From a virus: a stretch of 64,000 bases of DNA. The translations under genes and the position numbers were made by a program. Under the pieces are notes generated by a model. That model saw only the letters and a program-made list of their open reading frames with translations, had not been told where the DNA came from and did no database searches. Shown here one piece after another: positions 37,736 to 46,758 of this stretch. The stretch's first letter is position 1. Every line of letters begins with the position of its first letter. The DNA is taken from positions 62,001 to 126,000 of IMG/VR virus record IMGVR_UViG_3300031787_000001; one strand, 5' to 3'.

Positions 37736-38369
37736 TAATTCTTTTTACCGGCCTGTTGTATGCATTTACGAATATATTATCATAACCAAGAAATCCACCA
37801 ATATTATCACTAACACTATCTATTTGAGAAATTAACAATGGATATCCACCATATTTAATAAAATTATTTTGATAAATCCACGCGTCTATTGGGACATCAA
37901 CTTCTGGGTCGTATTTTAACATTTTTTCATATGCCTGTTTATTGACAGCATATGCGTGAACACAATAACATCCATGGATATACATTAAATTATCATCAAT
38001 TAAGTTTATTGGGTTATCAAAAATATTTGCACTAAAATAATAAACATCCCAATTATCTATTTTCGAAAGACTATCTAATGATTTTTCTATAAGTTCCTCC
38101 GCACCTTCTTTGAAAAAAACATCATCCTCAAAAATTAAAATATTTTCTAAATCATTATTGTAGGCATATTCAATAATATTTCTGTGTGATTTACCGCTGG
38201 CAATTACACAATTTTGAGGTGTTTTAATATCCGCCTTTATTGCTGAATATCTTTTTACAAATTTATCTAAATCAACTCTCGATAGTTCTCGTTTCATGTG
38301 ATCTTGTCTATCAACTCTATCGTCTAAATTTATATAAAAAGCGTCTTTAAAAAATTCTTGTATTTTCAT
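37725..38369 (-). CDS. Glycosyltransferase family 25-like
   Basis: A 214-residue protein. FYINLDDRVDRQDHMKREL (12-30) and ILIFEDDVFFKEG (77-89; EDD metal/donor motif) define the GT25/LPS-type family, followed by WDVYYFSANIF and AYAVNKQAYEKML. It would transfer Gal or Galf to an unknown acceptor. It lies between Glf and a second glycosyltransferase in one minus-strand operon. Confidence 0.9.
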   Translation of the reverse strand: MKIQEFFKDAFYINLDDRVDRQDHMKRELSRVDLDKFVKRYSAIKADIKTPQNCVIASGKSHRNIIEYAYNNDLENILIFEDDVFFKEGAEELIEKSLDSLSKIDNWDVYYFSANIFDNPINLIDDNLMYIHGCYCVHAYAVNKQAYEKMLKYDPEVDVPIDAWIYQNNFIKYGGYPLLISQIDSVSDNIGGFLGYDNIFVNAYNRPVKRINDV

Positions 38370-38375
38370 TTTTTT

Positions 38376-39605
38376 TTAAATTTTAAAATATGATGGTCTT
38401 TTCCATTCTAAATCTTCAGAGTATGGCCAAATTAATAGTTGTGTTGGTATTTGCCTATTTTTGGATCTATAAAATTTAAATGTACGAGAATTTATTTTAC
38501 CATCGATTATATCTTTATTTTCGTTATAAGTTAAATCTTCTCTATGTATTGCAATACCCCCCTGATCTAACACAATCATCGCCCAAAATCTAACATTATT
38601 TATTTTTTCAATTTTATCATAATCCCAAGAAATTGTGTCATTGAAATAAACTTGTTCATTGTCCCAACCTTCTTCAGAATTTGAACATGGAGGTTCGATA
38701 CCCTTCTCAGTATCTTTATGTACAATACATTTAACAAAATCGATTCCAGAATAATCGGTATACTCTTGTAATGTTCTTTCTTTACCTAAACCATACATAC
38801 CTAAACCAAACAAATCATTTCTACCAAGTAAACAATCTAATCTATCATGTGCAACTTTATTTAAATTCCCCCAATTATTATGGTCACCCCAATGTTTAGG
38901 GTTATCTAACCTTTGATAAAAATGATGTACAATTGTTCTATGAGAATTATATATATTATAACCGTGTGTGAAATACCTAATCGCCATGGCCGCTTCCTCA
39001 CCCGAAAAATAAAAATCAGGATCGTATGGTACTTCTCTGTTTATTTGACCAGGACCAAAGATAAAACCTGCAGATATATAAACACCTTTGACAGGAAAAT
39101 TCTTAGATTGCCAATCTTCCATATTCATTGGTCTACTCATCGGATACTTATGATCGAACCTATAAACATTACATATTTGTGGTACGTTATACCATTTACT
39201 TTCATCCATTTCTGGATTATAGTTTGGGGGGTATCCAGTAATGATTGCTTTTTCGTCATTTAGTGACTCCCAAATGTTTATCAACTTTTCATCCCAATTT
39301 TCAACAAATCTCATATGTGAATCTATCTGAAGTGAAAATTTCTCATCTTTCCACAACATTTGTGTTATATTTCTGGCCCAACACGCTCCTTTTGATTCTT
39401 TGTAATCAAAATCAATTATTTCTATATTTTCATTATTTTTTATTTCATCTAAATTATCCCATATATCATCTTTTGAATGTTGCCAACATATAACAAACCT
39501 CAAATTCTCGGGAAATTTAGATCTACTAATCGCATGTTTTATTGTTGGCAATAACTCTTTATCTCTATACGATGCGATTTGAACAAAAATTTTATTATTA
39601 CTCAT
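38376..39605 (-). CDS. GlcNAc-transferase-family glycosyltransferase
   Basis: A 409-residue protein of the Glycosyltransferase (GlcNAc) family: IFVQIASYRDKELLPTIKHA (5-24), LRFVICWQHS (35-44), GACWARNITQMLW, SLQIDSHMRFVENWD (metal-binding D-x-H) and GPGQINREVPYDPDFYFSGE. Related enzymes add GlcNAc to a Skp1 hydroxyproline in Dictyostelium; phage homologues have unknown acceptors. First gene of the sugar operon. Candidates for the acceptor are virion proteins, modified DNA bases or the cell surface. Confidence 0.88.
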   Translation of the reverse strand: MSNNKIFVQIASYRDKELLPTIKHAISRSKFPENLRFVICWQHSKDDIWDNLDEIKNNENIEIIDFDYKESKGACWARNITQMLWKDEKFSLQIDSHMRFVENWDEKLINIWESLNDEKAIITGYPPNYNPEMDESKWYNVPQICNVYRFDHKYPMSRPMNMEDWQSKNFPVKGVYISAGFIFGPGQINREVPYDPDFYFSGEEAAMAIRYFTHGYNIYNSHRTIVHHFYQRLDNPKHWGDHNNWGNLNKVAHDRLDCLLGRNDLFGLGMYGLGKERTLQEYTDYSGIDFVKCIVHKDTEKGIEPPCSNSEEGWDNEQVYFNDTISWDYDKIEKINNVRFWAMIVLDQGGIAIHREDLTYNENKDIIDGKINSRTFKFYRSKNRQIPTQLLIWPYSEDLEWKRPSYFKI

Positions 39606-39699
39606 ATGTCTTAAACATAAATAAAAATTGTTAAAAAGTAAAACACTATTATTTTTTTTTTCTATTTAATTTTTTTATTTTTATCTAAAATAATTACAA

Positions 39700-40068
39700 A
39701 TGAATAAAGTTTATCAACCAGTCGTATTAGAAAGATCAAATGAAATTGTTCAAAGTTTGGTCGAATCTGGATTTTTTAAAGATTATGAATTACCAAGTAC
39801 CGATTTTGCTAAAGAATATCTGTGTGAAAAATTGACAGAAAAGTTCATAGAAAATGGTTCAGATATAAATGATACGATTTTCACTGAAAACGAATTTGAG
39901 AATATTTTAAGAGTAATTGTAACTGGATCAATTTTAGGTGAATTAAAGAGAAAAGGATATATAAATTCTTATGAAGATGAAAATACGGAAGAAACTTTTT
40001 TTCTAACCGAAGATGGTAAAGAAATGTTAAAAAACCTAAAAAGTACAGATGATAAAACTAAAGAATAG
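39700..40068 (+). CDS. Winged-helix-like small protein
   Basis: A 122-residue protein. The C-terminal half ILGELKRKGYINSYEDENTE followed by ETFFLTEDGKEML looks like the recognition helix and wing of a winged-helix domain. The N-terminal half is helical and acidic. It could be a transcriptional or assembly regulator. Convergent with the next gene, whose stop begins at the next base. Confidence 0.72.
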   Translation: MNKVYQPVVLERSNEIVQSLVESGFFKDYELPSTDFAKEYLCEKLTEKFIENGSDINDTIFTENEFENILRVIVTGSILGELKRKGYINSYEDENTEETFFLTEDGKEMLKNLKSTDDKTKE

Positions 40069-40398
40069 TTATTTCTTTTTTTCATCAACTTGTTGACTAA
40101 GACTGTTCTTTTTATGTTGTCTTATTTTTTCTTTTAATTGCGATAAAATTTTTTGTGTGTTAGATAAATTTGTGGAAATAGTTGAAACTCTACCATTAGA
40201 TAATGTTTTTAAACCTTCAGGAATACTATCCTCTAATTTTCTAAATTCCTTTATTGTTTCAGATAATGAGTTTTGTAACTCCTCAATTTTATATTGCACT
40301 CTATTATATTCCTGTCTATTAACTTTGGACGTTTCCTCATTTAATAGGTCATTTAACACTTTTTTTACCGTTTCTTCTGATATTAATCTACCTTCCAT
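40069..40398 (-). CDS. Coiled-coil protein with CTS-like N-terminus
   Basis: A 109-residue protein beginning MEGRLISEETVKKVLNDLLN with (L-L-N-E) at 18-21, similar to the shared leader. The rest is a long coiled coil and a Lys-rich tail. It is preceded at 5 nt by TATTTATA, as for structural genes. A packaged or assembly protein is plausible. Confidence 0.75.
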   Translation of the reverse strand: MEGRLISEETVKKVLNDLLNEETSKVNRQEYNRVQYKIEELQNSLSETIKEFRKLEDSIPEGLKTLSNGRVSTISTNLSNTQKILSQLKEKIRQHKKNSLSQQVDEKKK

Positions 40399-40403
40399 AA
40401 TAT

Positions 40404-40411
40404 TATAAATA
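40404..40411 (-). promoter_or_regulatory. TATTTATA start-proximal motif
   Basis: Coding-strand TATTTATA 5 nt before the ATG at 40398. Confidence 0.5.
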
Positions 40412-40478
40412 CTTTTTAATCACCAATTTTTTTTATTAAAGAAAATTTCTTAAATTTAAAATACAAAAATAAATACAA

Positions 40479-41558
40479 ATGAGAAATGTTGAATTTACAT
40501 TATTTGATTTTGATGATCTACTAATTGAACCTGCACATATTTCACCAATCAGGTCCAGAAAAGAAATTAACCCAAAGTATGATAATGGTTACTATCCATT
40601 GATGACCGCTCCGATGGATACGGTCATTTCCAAAGATAATCACAAACTTTTTGGTAATTTGGGTATTAGATCTGTAGTCCCAAGAGGTGAGGGTTATTAT
40701 GATCAAAATTATAATGACACACACTTTAATTCATATGGATTAGATGAATTTAATGAAATTTTCATAAATGGTGATGTGGAAATTCTAACAGATTCCAAAA
40801 TTTATGTGTTAATTGATATTGCAAATGGCCATATGAGGGCGTTATACGATTCCGCTAAGACCGCAAAGGAAAAATATGGTGATAAAATGGTCTTAATGAT
40901 TGGGAATGTTGCAAACCCCAAGACTTTTGCGGAATATTGTTCAATAGGTGTCGATTATATTAGAATTGGTATAGGTAATGGTGGTGGTTGTTTAACAACT
41001 GTTCAGACTGGTGTTGGATTCCCAATGGCATCACTAATTGAAGAGTGTTATGATGTTAAAAAATATATGGAATTTCCAAATATTAAGATAGTTGCGGATG
41101 GAGGATTCAAATCATATTCTGACATCATAAAGGCACTCGCGTTAGGTGCGGATTATGTTATGTTAGGATCAATATTAAACAAATCTCTCGAAAGTTCGGG
41201 TGAAACAACTAGATTACGACAATCACATAAACCACATTTTGATCAACACATAGTGATAGACCAATATTCCGAAGAAGCTAAAAAAATGTTTGAGGCAGGT
41301 ACACCATTATTCAAAACATTTAGAGGAATGAGCACAAAAGAAGTACAAAAATCGTGGGGAAAAGAAGAATTAAAGACATCTGAAGGTGTTGTTAGAACAC
41401 ATAAGGTTGAATACACATTAGAAGGGTGGATTAATAATTTTGATTCATATTTGAGATCTGCGATGAGTTATACAGGAAAAAAAGAACTCCACGAATTTAT
41501 CGGTGGAGTTCAGTTGAATTTCATAAGTCAAAATTCCTATAAGAGATTTAGTAAATAA
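40479..41558 (+). CDS. IMP dehydrogenase / GMP reductase family enzyme
   Basis: A 359-residue TIM-barrel enzyme. GIGNGGGCLTTVQTGVGFP around 166-184 carries the catalytic-Cys loop (G-x-G-x-G-x-x-C-T-T). IVADGGFKSYSDIIKALALG and ADYVMLGS form the phosphate-binding region, and FRGMSTKEVQ is the flap region. CBS regulatory domains are absent. IMPDH makes XMP, GMPR returns GMP to IMP; by-eye features do not separate them. It would tune guanine nucleotide pools during infection. Followed by a convergent RHH gene one base later. Confidence 0.88.
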   Translation: MRNVEFTLFDFDDLLIEPAHISPIRSRKEINPKYDNGYYPLMTAPMDTVISKDNHKLFGNLGIRSVVPRGEGYYDQNYNDTHFNSYGLDEFNEIFINGDVEILTDSKIYVLIDIANGHMRALYDSAKTAKEKYGDKMVLMIGNVANPKTFAEYCSIGVDYIRIGIGNGGGCLTTVQTGVGFPMASLIEECYDVKKYMEFPNIKIVADGGFKSYSDIIKALALGADYVMLGSILNKSLESSGETTRLRQSHKPHFDQHIVIDQYSEEAKKMFEAGTPLFKTFRGMSTKEVQKSWGKEELKTSEGVVRTHKVEYTLEGWINNFDSYLRSAMSYTGKKELHEFIGGVQLNFISQNSYKRFSK

Positions 41559-41795
41559 TTATACTCTGAATTCTCTATCTTCAGAACTTGATAATTCTTT
41601 ATCTCTCTTCATACCTTCTTTGATATAACTTCTAATAAGTCTTGAAACGGTTACCTTTTTCTTATCCGCAACTTTTTCAATCTCCTTATAATAAGCGGGA
41701 ACAACTCTAAATGACAACATTTGAATGAGTTGTTTGTGCTTTGGTAAACTAGAACCTTCAGGTTGTTTTTCTTCTTTTGATGCTTTTGATGCCAT
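41559..41795 (-). CDS. Ribbon-helix-helix DNA-binding protein
   Basis: A 78-residue protein: a charged N-terminal arm, then MLSFRVVPAYYKEIEKVADK and KKVTVSRLIRSYIKEGM (29-65), the strand-helix-helix layout of MetJ/Arc/CopG regulators. It is a candidate regulator of phage promoters. TATTTATA lies 13 nt upstream of its own ATG. Confidence 0.82.
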   Translation of the reverse strand: MASKASKEEKQPEGSSLPKHKQLIQMLSFRVVPAYYKEIEKVADKKKVTVSRLIRSYIKEGMKRDKELSSSEDREFRV

Positions 41796-41808
41796 TATAC
41801 ACTTTTTT

Positions 41809-41816
41809 TATAAATA
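41809..41816 (-). promoter_or_regulatory. TATTTATA start-proximal motif
   Basis: Coding-strand TATTTATA 13 nt before the RHH gene. Confidence 0.5.
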
Positions 41817-41864
41817 TTTGGTTTTTCGGTAATTTTTAATTATTTTAATAAAAACAACATATAT

Positions 41865-42224
41865 ATGTCAGAAGAAAAATCTACAGTAAATCCCGCAATT
41901 AAGGAAATCGAGGAAAAATACCCCGAAATGACTAAAGAATTCAAAAGAATTATGAGAGAACAATATGAAATGTTCTGTAAAAAACAATTAACTTACGGTA
42001 CAGGAAATATTTCCGTGGGAACGAGGTTGGAAACACCCGAAGAAGTTAAATTATCCCAAACAGGTCTTTGGTTTAGAAAAATGGACAAAATAAACAGATT
42101 AAAACAGTTAGTTTTGTTGAATAAAGAGGATGTAGTTAGTGAAACCGTAGAAGATACGTATTCAGACCTATCGGTTTACTCAATTATCTCACAAATCGTT
42201 AGTAGGGGTAAATGGGGAAAATAA
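41865..42224 (+). CDS. Nucleotide modification-associated domain protein (DUF1599-like)
   Basis: A 119-residue helical protein with KQLTYGTGNISVGTRLETPE and LWFRKMDKINRLKQLV, then a C-terminal ETVEDTYSDLSVYSIISQIV. The Y-G...R-x-x-D-K-x-x-R-L...D-x-x-x-D-L-x-x-Y layout matches the Nmad1/DUF1599 family, associated with phage DNA base modification. It suggests modified bases in this phage, though no base-synthesising enzyme is seen in this window. Confidence 0.78.
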   Translation: MSEEKSTVNPAIKEIEEKYPEMTKEFKRIMREQYEMFCKKQLTYGTGNISVGTRLETPEEVKLSQTGLWFRKMDKINRLKQLVLLNKEDVVSETVEDTYSDLSVYSIISQIVSRGKWGK

Positions 42225-42250
42225 AAGGGATATATATATCCCTTTTTTTT
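42225..42250 (+). terminator. Rho-independent terminator
   Basis: AAAAGGGATAT/ATATCCCTTTT hairpin with T tail, immediately after the Nmad1-like gene stop. Confidence 0.85.
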
Positions 42251-42259
42251 ATTTAAAAA

Positions 42260-42267
42260 TATTTATA
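42260..42267 (+). promoter_or_regulatory. TATTTATA start-proximal motif
   Basis: TATTTATA 14 nt before the ATG at 42282. Confidence 0.5.
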
Positions 42268-42281
42268 ATAAACGAAAAGAT

Positions 42282-42632
42282 ATGACAGTCAATGTGAATC
42301 ACCCAACTTTTATTGCATTTTTAGAACAAGTAACTAATAAGATCCTATCTTCCACACAGGTTGAAAATTACTTTAAATTAACACCAGAAAAAAAATTACG
42401 TGTTCAATATATGGTGTTTAAATTAATGAAAAATTCAACAAAAATGAGAGGAAAATTTAATGATTCTGAATTAAAAAGTTTTGTAATGATTTTATGTAAA
42501 AAAAATGAAGATGATGAGAATTATGAATTTTCTGCAATATTGAATGACATACATAATAATTTTGATAAGATAAATGATGTTACAAAAATAAAAACTAAAA
42601 CCAATAAACCAATAAAAGTAGAAACAAAGTAA
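42282..42632 (+). CDS. Hypothetical protein upstream of zincin gene
   Basis: A 116-residue helical, Lys/Asn-rich protein (MTVNVNHPTFIAFLEQVTNK) with a basic tail (KTKTNKPIKVETK). It is 2 nt from the zincin gene and surely co-transcribed. No motif recognised. Confidence 0.78.
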   Translation: MTVNVNHPTFIAFLEQVTNKILSSTQVENYFKLTPEKKLRVQYMVFKLMKNSTKMRGKFNDSELKSFVMILCKKNEDDENYEFSAILNDIHNNFDKINDVTKIKTKTNKPIKVETK

Positions 42633-42634
42633 CT

Positions 42635-43030
42635 ATGAAAAACAAAACTGCGGATTTTGATGCAAAGAAAAAGTGTGCGGTTTTAGCAATGAAATGGTGT
42701 AAAACAAATTTGGGTGTCAATAAAAAGAAAAAAAATAAAATAAAGATATCTATTAGAGTTAGACCCAAAAAAGAAGGAAATTATTTCTTCTATGGTGACT
42801 TTAATTCAAAAGAGAATAAAATTATAGTATATGGTGCAAACGAACAAAGCTTAGACGATATTGTTTCAACCGTTATACACGAATATACACATTATCTACA
42901 GTCAACTAAAAAATATTGGGAATATTTTGAAACACATTATTACTCAACACACCCTTACGAAAGACAGGCAAAAAGGAATGAAATAAAGTATACATCAGAA
43001 TGTTTAAAAGAGATAAAGAAATTAATTTAA
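42635..43030 (+). CDS. Second zincin-like metallopeptidase domain protein
   Basis: A 131-residue basic protein. TVIHEYTHYLQSTKKYW near 84-100 has the HExxH zinc motif. HPYERQAKRNEIKY about 20 residues later gives the third-ligand Glu within an (E)RxAxxxE-type helix. The fold matches compact gluzincins; unlike the one at 34977-35345 it is more basic and lacks the acidic tail. Substrate unknown. Confidence 0.82.
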   Translation: MKNKTADFDAKKKCAVLAMKWCKTNLGVNKKKKNKIKISIRVRPKKEGNYFFYGDFNSKENKIIVYGANEQSLDDIVSTVIHEYTHYLQSTKKYWEYFETHYYSTHPYERQAKRNEIKYTSECLKEIKKLI

Positions 43031-43222
43031 TATCTCTAGTTCGGGTATTTCTCTTAAAAACAATAAAAGATCATCCTCATTATGTCTGTGTTTTACCACT
43101 AAATCACAATTCCAATAATTTTTAATATCTTGGACAAATCCTTCCTTAATTCTATCATTTTTTACCTTTCTATAGATCCAATATAATCTATTTTGGTAAT
43201 TTACAAATTCTTTAGGATACAT
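43022..43222 (-). CDS. Small hypothetical protein
   Basis: A 66-residue basic/aromatic protein (MYPKEFVNYQNRLYWIYRKV) with no known motif. It overlaps the kinase-like gene start by 11 nt and the convergent zincin gene end by 9 nt, which supports translation coupling with the former. Confidence 0.7.
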   Translation of the reverse strand: MYPKEFVNYQNRLYWIYRKVKNDRIKEGFVQDIKNYWNCDLVVKHRHNEDDLLLFLREIPELEILN

Positions 43223-43769
43223 TGTTATTAATTATATAATTAAAAATATCCACATGTGTCGTATCATTGACTTCAAATTCAACAAATGGGATATTATAGG
43301 TTATTAGTTTATTTTTGATGTCCCCATCAATTTCTTTTGCCTCTTCTAATTTTTGAAATCTACCATTTTCATCATACGAACTATCGTTTCTCGTTAGTAA
43401 TATATTAAAATTCCTATATTTTTTAAATAATTGTAATATAAAAAAATCAAAAGAATTATCATAAAACATTGCAGGATATTCTGGTTCAGTGTTATATCTT
43501 TCTTTGTAGACCATACCCAAAATTATTGGAGAATCTACTATAATATATTTGACTTTATTATATAACCTACTTATGTTTCTATGTTGATTTGCGGTAATGT
43601 AGAATTGATCTTTAATTGCCGAATAATTCTCTTCCCAAGAGACTATTTTAGGAAATTCATAAGTTAACTCAACATCCATGTGTTGTTTTTTCATTTCAGT
43701 AAATAAACCTGCCGATTGTGTTGATTTACCTATACCAGGACCACCAAAAAAATTTATTATTAAACTCAT
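43212..43769 (-). CDS. P-loop NTPase (kinase-like)
   Basis: A 185-residue protein from MSLIINFFGGPGIGKSTQSA; the upstream Met eight codons earlier is less likely. Walker A GGPGIGKST lies at 9-17; YIIVDSPIILGMVYK gives a Walker B-like Asp; ILLTRNDSSYDENGRFQ is a lid-like Arg segment. It resembles AAA_28/NadR-type nucleotide kinases. Substrate unknown; thymidylate or nucleoside kinase activity is conceivable. Confidence 0.8.
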   Translation of the reverse strand: MSLIINFFGGPGIGKSTQSAGLFTEMKKQHMDVELTYEFPKIVSWEENYSAIKDQFYITANQHRNISRLYNKVKYIIVDSPIILGMVYKERYNTEPEYPAMFYDNSFDFFILQLFKKYRNFNILLTRNDSSYDENGRFQKLEEAKEIDGDIKNKLITYNIPFVEFEVNDTTHVDIFNYIINNNVS

Positions 43770-43877
43770 AAGATAATATAACAAATTAGACACAAATTAC
43801 CAAATGAAAATTAGACATTTATATATTTGTTTATATTTATTGGAATAAATGTTAATCACACCCTGAAATAAAGAAAT

Positions 43878-44498
43878 ATGGACACAAATATTAGTATGTT
43901 AGGTGCAATAATAGTTGCGGTAATTTCAACAATAATAGGACCAACTATTATGGAATATGTTAAACAAAAGTTTAGAAAGAAAAAAGGTGATTTAATAAAA
44001 AAAGATTTAGAAAAAAATGTAATTGTTGATCAAGAATTGAGATCCATATCTGAGGTATTAGATGCCGATAGAGTTTGGATAACACAATTCCATAACGGAG
44101 GTCATTTTTTACTTTCAAATAAATCTATTCAAAAATTTTCAATAACATATGAAATAACAAAAATTGGTGTTAGTCCAGCGAGTCAAGTTTTTAAAGATAT
44201 TCCCATATCTTTATATTCAAGAGCAATGAATAAAATTTTAGAAGATGGTTACATTTATGTTTCCGATTTTGATAATCCTTGTATAGAATCATATTGTTTA
44301 AAAAGTGCGGCATATGCCACCGGAACTAAGTCCAGTTATATTGTGGCATTAAATGATATTGTGACCGACAGGTGTATCGGTACAATTGGTGTTGAATATT
44401 GTAATAAAAAAGAGTTGCACCAAGACGAAATTGAATTTATAACAGAAAAAAGTAATAGAATTGCGGGATATCTATCAGTATTTTTAAAAGAGAAATAA
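43878..44498 (+). CDS. Membrane-anchored GAF-like domain protein
   Basis: A 206-residue protein with one N-terminal transmembrane helix (about 7-25, MLGAIIVAVISTIIGPTIME) and a basic stretch (KQKFRKKKGDLIKKD). A GAF-like sensory domain follows (ADRVWITQFHNGGHFLLSNK ... IGTIGVEYCNK). GAF domains bind small ligands such as nucleotides. A phage sensor at the membrane is unusual; its ligand cannot be told from sequence. Confidence 0.78.
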   Translation: MDTNISMLGAIIVAVISTIIGPTIMEYVKQKFRKKKGDLIKKDLEKNVIVDQELRSISEVLDADRVWITQFHNGGHFLLSNKSIQKFSITYEITKIGVSPASQVFKDIPISLYSRAMNKILEDGYIYVSDFDNPCIESYCLKSAAYATGTKSSYIVALNDIVTDRCIGTIGVEYCNKKELHQDEIEFITEKSNRIAGYLSVFLKEK

Positions 44499-44545
44499 AT
44501 ATCTTTTTAATTTAAAAAGATATTTATCAATATATTTATGTTTTT

Positions 44546-46105
44546 ATGAAAATAAAAAATTTGATTTATGATTTATTGTTAGAGGAAGTTAAAAACAAAA
44601 AACTTCTTGACTATCTCTCAAACAAATGGTTTGGTGAAAATCCAACACAGGAACAAAGAATAGAATCTGAAAAACTATATACTGAATTCCAAAAAATACA
44701 AAACGGTCTGTCAACAAAAAGACCTCAAGTAATTTCATTTTTAACTCGTTTTGATGGTAATCACGGTTTTAGTGTGTTTGATCCAAATAATCTTAGAGAT
44801 ATTACAAAATATACGTTACAACAAATAAGATCATTAGTTGACGAATATAGAGATGATGATTTGGATCTTGGAGGAGATGTTTTTTCTGGTAAAGACACAA
44901 AACCAACGACCGAAAGATTAGATGCTTCTAAATCACTATGGGAAGGAGATCAAAATTTAATAATAAATGAAGGCGGTCTTAGGGTTTATGACATTAAAGA
45001 TCAAAAAATGTCAGTTAAGTATGGTTATTATGTTGAAAATGTAAATAAAGACCAAGGTGGTACCATGCCGTGGTGTGTGACATGGAGACCTGATCAACCA
45101 AATAGAACAAATATGTGGGGTCATTACAGAAGTCAAGGAAGAAGTTTTTATTTTGTTATTGATACCAACAAAAACCCTAAAAAAGACAGATATTATTTAG
45201 GTGCATTACAAAGAGTAAAAAGTAACACAACTGGTTTTATTTTAACATCTGTTTTAAATGATGGTGATAATACAATGTCTTGGGATCAAATAATTGGAAT
45301 ATATCCACAATTAAAAAATTATAAAGAATTATTCATAGAAAAACCATATAGTCAAGATGAATTGGAGGAAAAAAATATTGTAGGTCAAATTACAGAAAGA
45401 CCAGGTAGTCAATATGAATTTAGAAGAATGGATAGACAACTTAAAAAGGCATATATCAATAATCTAGGTACTTTAACTTTACCTGAATCTTGGCAATCAA
45501 TGGACGAAAAACTAAGAGCACTTTATATTACAACAACTAGAGAAAATGATATAACCAATAAATTTAGTAATTTATCATTTGTAAATGAAATAAAAAAAGT
45601 TGGTAACGAATACACTTTACTTAAAAATAGATTAATTGCCCTTAAAAAGAGTCCCGGTTTCATTATTGAACATTTAATGAAAAATGAATTTGATATCGTT
45701 ATGAGAAATGTTGCTAATGATAATATCAAATTATTACAAAGTAAAAACACAAGAAAATATGGTTTATTCGATTCGTTAAAAAACGATTGGGTAAAATTAA
45801 ATGGTGTTGAATATTTTGTTAATTATCAAAAAATAGATCATAAAATAGTTGAGGACGATAATGGAACCGAATATTTCCTTCATGTATTTTCAACATCACC
45901 AGAACCAAATCAACAATCATTTTATTGTTTATATGATTCAAATAGTGAAGTATCTAGTGGACAAATACAAGATTCTTATTTTGTATCTAAAAATAAATGG
46001 GACGATTTAATCAAATCAGAGAAAATAATCGATGATGAAATGATGGCAACATCTAAAGATGTTGATTTGGGTACAGATTCCGACATAAAAGAAATGTTTA
46101 AATAA
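44546..46105 (+). CDS. WCT-motif family protein with CTS-like N-terminus (paralogue 2)
   Basis: A 519-residue protein beginning MKIKNLIYDLLLEE, matching the shared leader with L-L-E cleavage motif. Around 170-215 it has MPWCVTWRPDQPNRTNMWGH and GRSFYFVIDTNKNPKKDRYY, the same W-C-(T/V) ... (F/L)-(Y/F)-x-(V/I)-(I/M) layout as the proteins at 11681 and 49973. The C-terminal half is mixed. Likely packaged into the head and injected; its activity is unknown. Confidence 0.8.
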   Translation: MKIKNLIYDLLLEEVKNKKLLDYLSNKWFGENPTQEQRIESEKLYTEFQKIQNGLSTKRPQVISFLTRFDGNHGFSVFDPNNLRDITKYTLQQIRSLVDEYRDDDLDLGGDVFSGKDTKPTTERLDASKSLWEGDQNLIINEGGLRVYDIKDQKMSVKYGYYVENVNKDQGGTMPWCVTWRPDQPNRTNMWGHYRSQGRSFYFVIDTNKNPKKDRYYLGALQRVKSNTTGFILTSVLNDGDNTMSWDQIIGIYPQLKNYKELFIEKPYSQDELEEKNIVGQITERPGSQYEFRRMDRQLKKAYINNLGTLTLPESWQSMDEKLRALYITTTRENDITNKFSNLSFVNEIKKVGNEYTLLKNRLIALKKSPGFIIEHLMKNEFDIVMRNVANDNIKLLQSKNTRKYGLFDSLKNDWVKLNGVEYFVNYQKIDHKIVEDDNGTEYFLHVFSTSPEPNQQSFYCLYDSNSEVSSGQIQDSYFVSKNKWDDLIKSEKIIDDEMMATSKDVDLGTDSDIKEMFK

Positions 46106-46106
46106 T

Positions 46107-46134
46107 AAAAAAGGGAGGTTAACCTCCCTTTTTT
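46107..46134. terminator. Bidirectional terminator
   Basis: AAAAAAGGGAGGTT/AACCTCCCTTTTTT palindromic hairpin between the convergent WCT and endolysin genes. Confidence 0.88.
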
Positions 46135-46732
46135 ATTTAAGTAAACTATAGTACTCTTTAAAGTGTTTAATTCTATCAGGTAATCCAATAGTTCCACCAT
46201 TTACTCTTTTCGTAATTGAAGTAACATCAACATCAGTAGCACCTTTATCGGCTAATGTGTTTAATCCATTTTTACCCCAAAACCAAGCCGCAGATAGTAA
46301 TGGATATTTTGTCGCAACTAAATCAGGATTTTCTAAAATGTTTTCAGTAACAACTTTATCAAATTCAGTATAATTTGCTTTACCGGTTAATTGGATATAA
46401 CCTCTGCCGCGAAATTTATAACCTTCTTTTGTTGGTTCAGCACCATTACCCATTCTTCCACCATAAACTCTCGATGCAATTAGTTCAGGTTTTCTTTCAT
46501 ACTGTTCTGCAAGTGCCTGAGTTGGGAAATACTTTTTAAACGTAGTTAATAAACCTTTTGCCCCGTAATTAAGGTTCTCGTTTACAAACTTAAATCCACC
46601 ACTTTCATGTCCACACTGAGCAAGAAAATGAGATAATCTCAAGGGTGTGTTTATGTTAAATTTAGCCATAACATCGGGAATTTGTCCGATCACTGTGTCA
46701 GGAACATGTCCTTTTAATTTGTTTAAATCCAT
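46133..46732 (-). CDS. Endolysin, glycoside hydrolase family 19
   Basis: A 199-residue chitinase-like muramidase that degrades host peptidoglycan. AQCGHESGGFKFVNENLNYG (38-57) contains the catalytic Glu, FRGRGYIQLTGKANYTEF (about 108-125) is the GH19 signature, and AAWFWGKNGLNTLAD follows. It has no signal peptide, so export by a holin is needed; a two-helix membrane protein lies directly upstream. Lysis cassette gene. Confidence 0.94.
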   Translation of the reverse strand: MDLNKLKGHVPDTVIGQIPDVMAKFNINTPLRLSHFLAQCGHESGGFKFVNENLNYGAKGLLTTFKKYFPTQALAEQYERKPELIASRVYGGRMGNGAEPTKEGYKFRGRGYIQLTGKANYTEFDKVVTENILENPDLVATKYPLLSAAWFWGKNGLNTLADKGATDVDVTSITKRVNGGTIGLPDRIKHFKEYYSLLK

Positions 46733-46758
46733 TGTTTTTTGTTTTTATTTATTGTTTA

